Positions 32,816-35,908 of a stretch of DNA of 35,908 nucleotides are shown here, piece after piece (position 1 is the stretch's first letter; the number at the start of each line of letters is the position of its first letter). The notes under the pieces were generated by a model that saw only the letters and a list, made by a program, of their open reading frames with translations, did no database searches and was not told where the DNA came from. The position numbers and the translations under genes were made by a program. Source of the DNA: Vitrella brassicaformis (lineage: Eukaryota > Sar > Vitrellaceae); assembly GCA_001179505.1 (NCBI GenBank), contig CDMY01000354.1:68743-104650 (forward strand). The letters are read 5' to 3'.

Positions 32816-33325
32816 CTGACATGTGAAGGACACAAGAAGAAACAGCCAACAGCCATGCAGACAGACAGACTCAGATGGACACATGGATGATCGAATGAAT
32901 GCTGTCAGTGGTCCAAGTGAGATGGATGGATGTATGGATGAGTGAGTGAGTTGATGGCTGATCGATCGCATATACTCGATGGATGGACATTCGCAGACAC
33001 AGACAGACACTGATTAACGTCGCAATTCATTCAATTGAATTACATGATGGATGGTGATTTATTGAGATGTGGTCCCGTACATACATGCACACGTTGCCCG
33101 TCGACAAGACGCCCTCTCAAATAAGTTAGTTGATCGGTTCCCAAATAAGGGGAGCTACGGATGCTGCAGCGAGAGATAGGTCGTTGCTTGTACGCTCATT
33201 GATGAGGTAGTCTATTCACATATATGTCTCTCCCCTGTCTCCCTACGGCAGGAAACACAGCACTATTCACTATTCAATCGGCAGCCAACCACTTCCCGCC
33301 CTCCCTCCCTCCCTCTAGCCCTCCA
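32816..33325. other. convergent 3' flanks of HFM1 and importin-like genes
   Basis: About 510 bp lie between the two stop codons. They contain degenerate GACA and GGAT tetranucleotide stretches (about 32860-33060) and a CCCT-rich stretch near 33297-33320. There is no gene here that I can support. Confidence 0.6.
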
Positions 33326-35611
33326 TCACTGGATGCTGTCCTCCGATAGCGTCTCGTCACCACTACTGTCGTTGCTGTCGGTGCCATCAGAGCCGACGTC
33401 GGTGTAATTGTCGATGTCAAACAAGATGTTCCAGTGAATGGCGAGAATGACCCTCGACTGAAGCAACATCACACAGACAACATCCACCAGACGCGACAAC
33501 AGCCGTGCATTTGGAAAGACATATCACGCAGACGGACCCGAAGTCGTGTGTCTTCGTCGGCATGGTGGGCCAGCTGCGAAATTCTCCTCTGTCCGTCAGC
33601 CTGCACACACAAGAGGCCGACAAGCAGATGTTTGTTTTCGGCTCTCTCTATCGCCTGTGTGTGACTCACCTGTTGTATGAGATTGCGGTAGGGGTTCTGT
33701 GCGAGGCCGTCGCGCATCTGCACCTGGTGACCCACACTGCACAGAACCACAACACACTTGTTGCTCATGGCACAGATGCGTTGTTGTGTCGTGACAGGAA
33801 GGATACATTAGCAGGTTCTGGATTGCTTTGAGCACCCTGGTGAGTATGGCGACCTCAGTGTTGTCGTCGAGTAGATCACACAGCGGCCCGACGCAACCGC
33901 AACTAACCAAATACTCAACCTGAACAGCAATAACGACAGACAGCAGTGCAGGATGCCGTAAGCTGCTCTCCTGGTCCATCTGCTGCTGCGATCCTTGTCT
34001 CATCCCATTGATGACGGCCCACAGTGCCTCTCGCTTGACGCTCGGCTCATCAGTGGTGGCCATGGTGATCAGTTGCGGCACCACATCACCATCGATGACC
34101 GCCTGCCGCTGCTCACCCGAACCTAACCAGACAGAGATGCGCCGTTGTCCCCAATGTGTTGTTTGTGTGTACGCGTCTTCCTGCCTTCATGGACCTACCT
34201 GCCATGATGTTGGAGATCGCCCAACAGGCCTCCCTGCAGATATTCTGCCTGGGTGACGACAGCAATGCCTTCAGTGCAGGAATGGCACCACACTCGATGA
34301 CGGCCTGTGTCTGCACAGCATTACCTGAGGCTCCCCAGACAAACAGACACACCAACATCAGCGCATCTAAATCTCTCTCGTCAGCCCAGCCCTCCGTGTG
34401 TGCATGTGTGTACCCGCCGCGATGTTGCCCACAGCACGTAATGCAGGCACCTGAATCTCATTGCTGTGGTGGCCCATCAGCTCCACCAATCGGCCGCACA
34501 CACCACTGTCGAGAATCACCTCGATGCCCTCGTCGCCTGCCCCGTTTGTGAAGTGCGACAGCACCCTGCATCCCCGTCTGAGCACTTCAGCGTCTTGTTC
34601 AGGCGTCCTGATGAGCTCTGCCACCACCGACACCACTTTCGACACCAACTCGAAGGGGCGAGGGGGCTTCTGGCTGAGGTTCGAGAGTGCCCAGGTAGCG
34701 GTGCGCATCATTGATACATTCTCGCTCTCATGACGCAGCACCTTGACCAGTGGCTCCATGACGCCCGCCTCCAGCACCAGGTCGCAGGAAGATGAGGCAT
34801 CCCCCGCAATGGCGTTTGGCCCGTCGCCGGCGATGTTGCCCAAGGCCCAAAGAGCCTGGTGGCGCACATCATCATCAGGGGACGACAGCAGCTGCACGAG
34901 GGGCGGGACGGCACCCGCATCAACGACGGCCTTCGTCTGTTCCGAAGTGCCCGAGGCGATGTTGGTCAGCGCCCACGCAGCCTCGTATTGCACCTTCGGC
35001 CGGCTTGAGTCGCCGAGAACGGCCACCAGTGGCTGAATGACGCCCGCGTCGATGGCCTCCTGGATGGGCGGCTCGAATGTGGTGCACAGCAGCGTGTGGA
35101 CTGCCGTGGCGGCCTCCTGTTGGATGGCTGCATCGCCGCTGTCGAGTCCGACGGCAATGACGGCCAGAAGAGATTCGCTGACACCATTCATAAGCCCGTT
35201 TCGGGAGCAGACGATGCTGCAGAGGGCACTCGCCACGTAGACGCGCACATCGAGATGCGGGGACGAGAGCTGTTGCAAGAGAGCGGCCACTGCAGCAGCG
35301 TGCTCAATGACGACGTCAGCCTCAGCCGCAGCGATGGCGGCCAGGCATTTGGCGGCCTCGATGGCCGTCCAACGGCAAGAGCTGCTGAGAAGTCTGACCA
35401 GCACCGGGATCAGTGTGGCGTCGCCAGCCGCCACGACGTTCTCATCGCCTTCAGCCACAGTCAGTCGTCGGTGCAGCTCGCGGAGGGCATTGATCTTGCT
35501 CAGGGAAAAGTGGCTCGAAAGACGCTTGATGAGTTGAGGAGTGGTCAGCTGCGTGAGGTCCGGCCATATGAACGACCAAACGGTCGCCCAGACGGCACTG
35601 AAGAACGACAT
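33326..35611 (-). CDS. importin-alpha-like ARM-repeat protein lacking an importin-beta-binding domain
   Basis: Exons on the minus strand: 34414-35611, 34199-34324, 33807-34122, 33670-33736, 33538-33600 and 33326-33457, giving 633 aa as drawn. ARM repeats fill most of the protein. Several carry the W-x-x-x-N ladder that binds basic nuclear localisation signals in karyopherin-alpha: AAWALTNIASG, ALWALGNIAGD, ATWALSNLSQ, ACWAISNIMAG and ALWAVINGM. YLVSCGCVGPLCDLL is a further family landmark. The N-terminus (MSFFSAVWATVWSFIW) is hydrophobic and lacks the Arg/Lys-rich importin-beta-binding helix, while the C-terminus is acidic (DSNDSSGDETLSEDS). Classical importin-alpha carries cargo bound to importin-beta, so this may be a divergent or IBB-independent paralogue; an unseen 5' exon could also hold the domain. 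The 60 nt at 33920-33979 look like an unspliced intron; without them the protein is 613 aa. The start is the first in-frame ATG after an upstream stop. Confidence 0.82.
33920..33979 (-). other. in-frame 60-nt intron-like insertion in the importin-like gene
   Basis: The minus strand ends in TTATTGCTGTTCAG, a good 3' splice site, immediately before VEYLVSCGCVGPL. Removing exactly 60 nt restores family spacing (GSQQQ followed by VEYLV). The left border is CAG|ATGGAC, which has no GT or GC donor. Confidence 0.55.
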
Positions 35612-35908
35612 CACTCTGAGGCCGAAAGGTGCGTATGAGTCCGTCAGTCGTCGTCAACCGCTGATCTGCCCGGATCTTGACGAGGCGATTTGGCGATGAT
35701 GATGTAAGAATAGGGGGGAGAGAGTCGGGGAGAATGGTGAAGAGAGGATCTGCCGGGCGGTCAGTCCCGGATAAAGGATTAAGTCAATGCAACGTAAGGT
35801 CTGTGGATTTTGTGGAGAGTCCACGTAGGACATGTAGTATGCGTCAGTCCATCCTGTCTGACGTCCTGTCCGCCATGGCCTGTCTCATGGAACGGACAAA
35901 GACTCAAC
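35612..35908 (-). promoter_or_regulatory. 5' flank of the importin-like gene
   Basis: This is the upstream sequence of the minus-strand gene to the window edge. The coding frame is open for only a few codons upstream of the ATG, then meets TGA. No motif or second gene was recognised. A CTCAG just upstream of the ATG could act as an acceptor for an upstream exon. Confidence 0.4.

Noticed and set aside
1-35908. tRNA, rRNA, transposon or viral insertions
   Set aside because: No cloverleaf arms, rRNA core motifs, transposase or reverse transcriptase motifs, or terminal repeats were seen in intergenic or intronic sequence.

Overview
This is nuclear DNA from an intron-rich eukaryote. A chromerid-like alveolate alga of the Vitrella type is my best guess. 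That guess is inferred from gene content (a flagellar outer-arm dynein, a meiotic helicase, CHORD and importin-alpha-like genes), high GC, and short introns loaded with CA, TG, CT and GACA repeats. No sequence was compared against a database.

I rebuilt seven protein genes by hand from splice-site phase and protein-family landmarks. From left to right: (1) the N-terminal half of a membrane-anchored copper amine oxidase, minus strand, running off the left edge; (2) a two-exon gene for a 113-aa tryptophan-rich, probably mitochondrial, membrane protein, plus strand, divergent from gene 1; (3) a nine-exon gene for a 917-aa helical-repeat protein resembling organellar RNA-binding HPR/FASTK-type proteins, plus strand; (4) a complete dynein heavy chain gene filling about half the window, 62 coding exons, 4258 aa, minus strand, with a kelch/IPT-TIG/filamin tail like the Chlamydomonas outer-arm alpha chain; (5) a 207-aa double-CHORD protein, plus strand, divergent from the dynein; (6) a 28-exon HFM1/MER3 meiotic DNA helicase, 1362 aa, plus strand; (7) an importin-alpha-like ARM-repeat protein without a visible importin-beta-binding domain, minus strand, convergent with gene 6.

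Genes are closely packed: 191 bp and 305 bp separate the two divergent pairs, and the convergent 3' ends are 510 to 716 bp apart. The genes do not form one pathway. Dynein belongs to flagellar motility, HFM1 to meiosis, CHORD to chaperone co-factor biology, and the importin-like gene to nuclear transport. Every reconstructed coding sequence keeps phase through every junction and sums to a multiple of three. No RNA genes, transposons or CRISPR arrays were seen.

The most interesting points are the intron architecture (CA-rich 5' part, TG- or CT-rich 3' end, able to pair within the transcript), two apparent GC-AG introns, a coding exon holding only the dynein start codon, insertions in the dynein (basic in the propeller, acidic before AAA6), an intron-like in-frame 60-nt segment in the importin-like gene, and that gene's missing importin-beta-binding domain.
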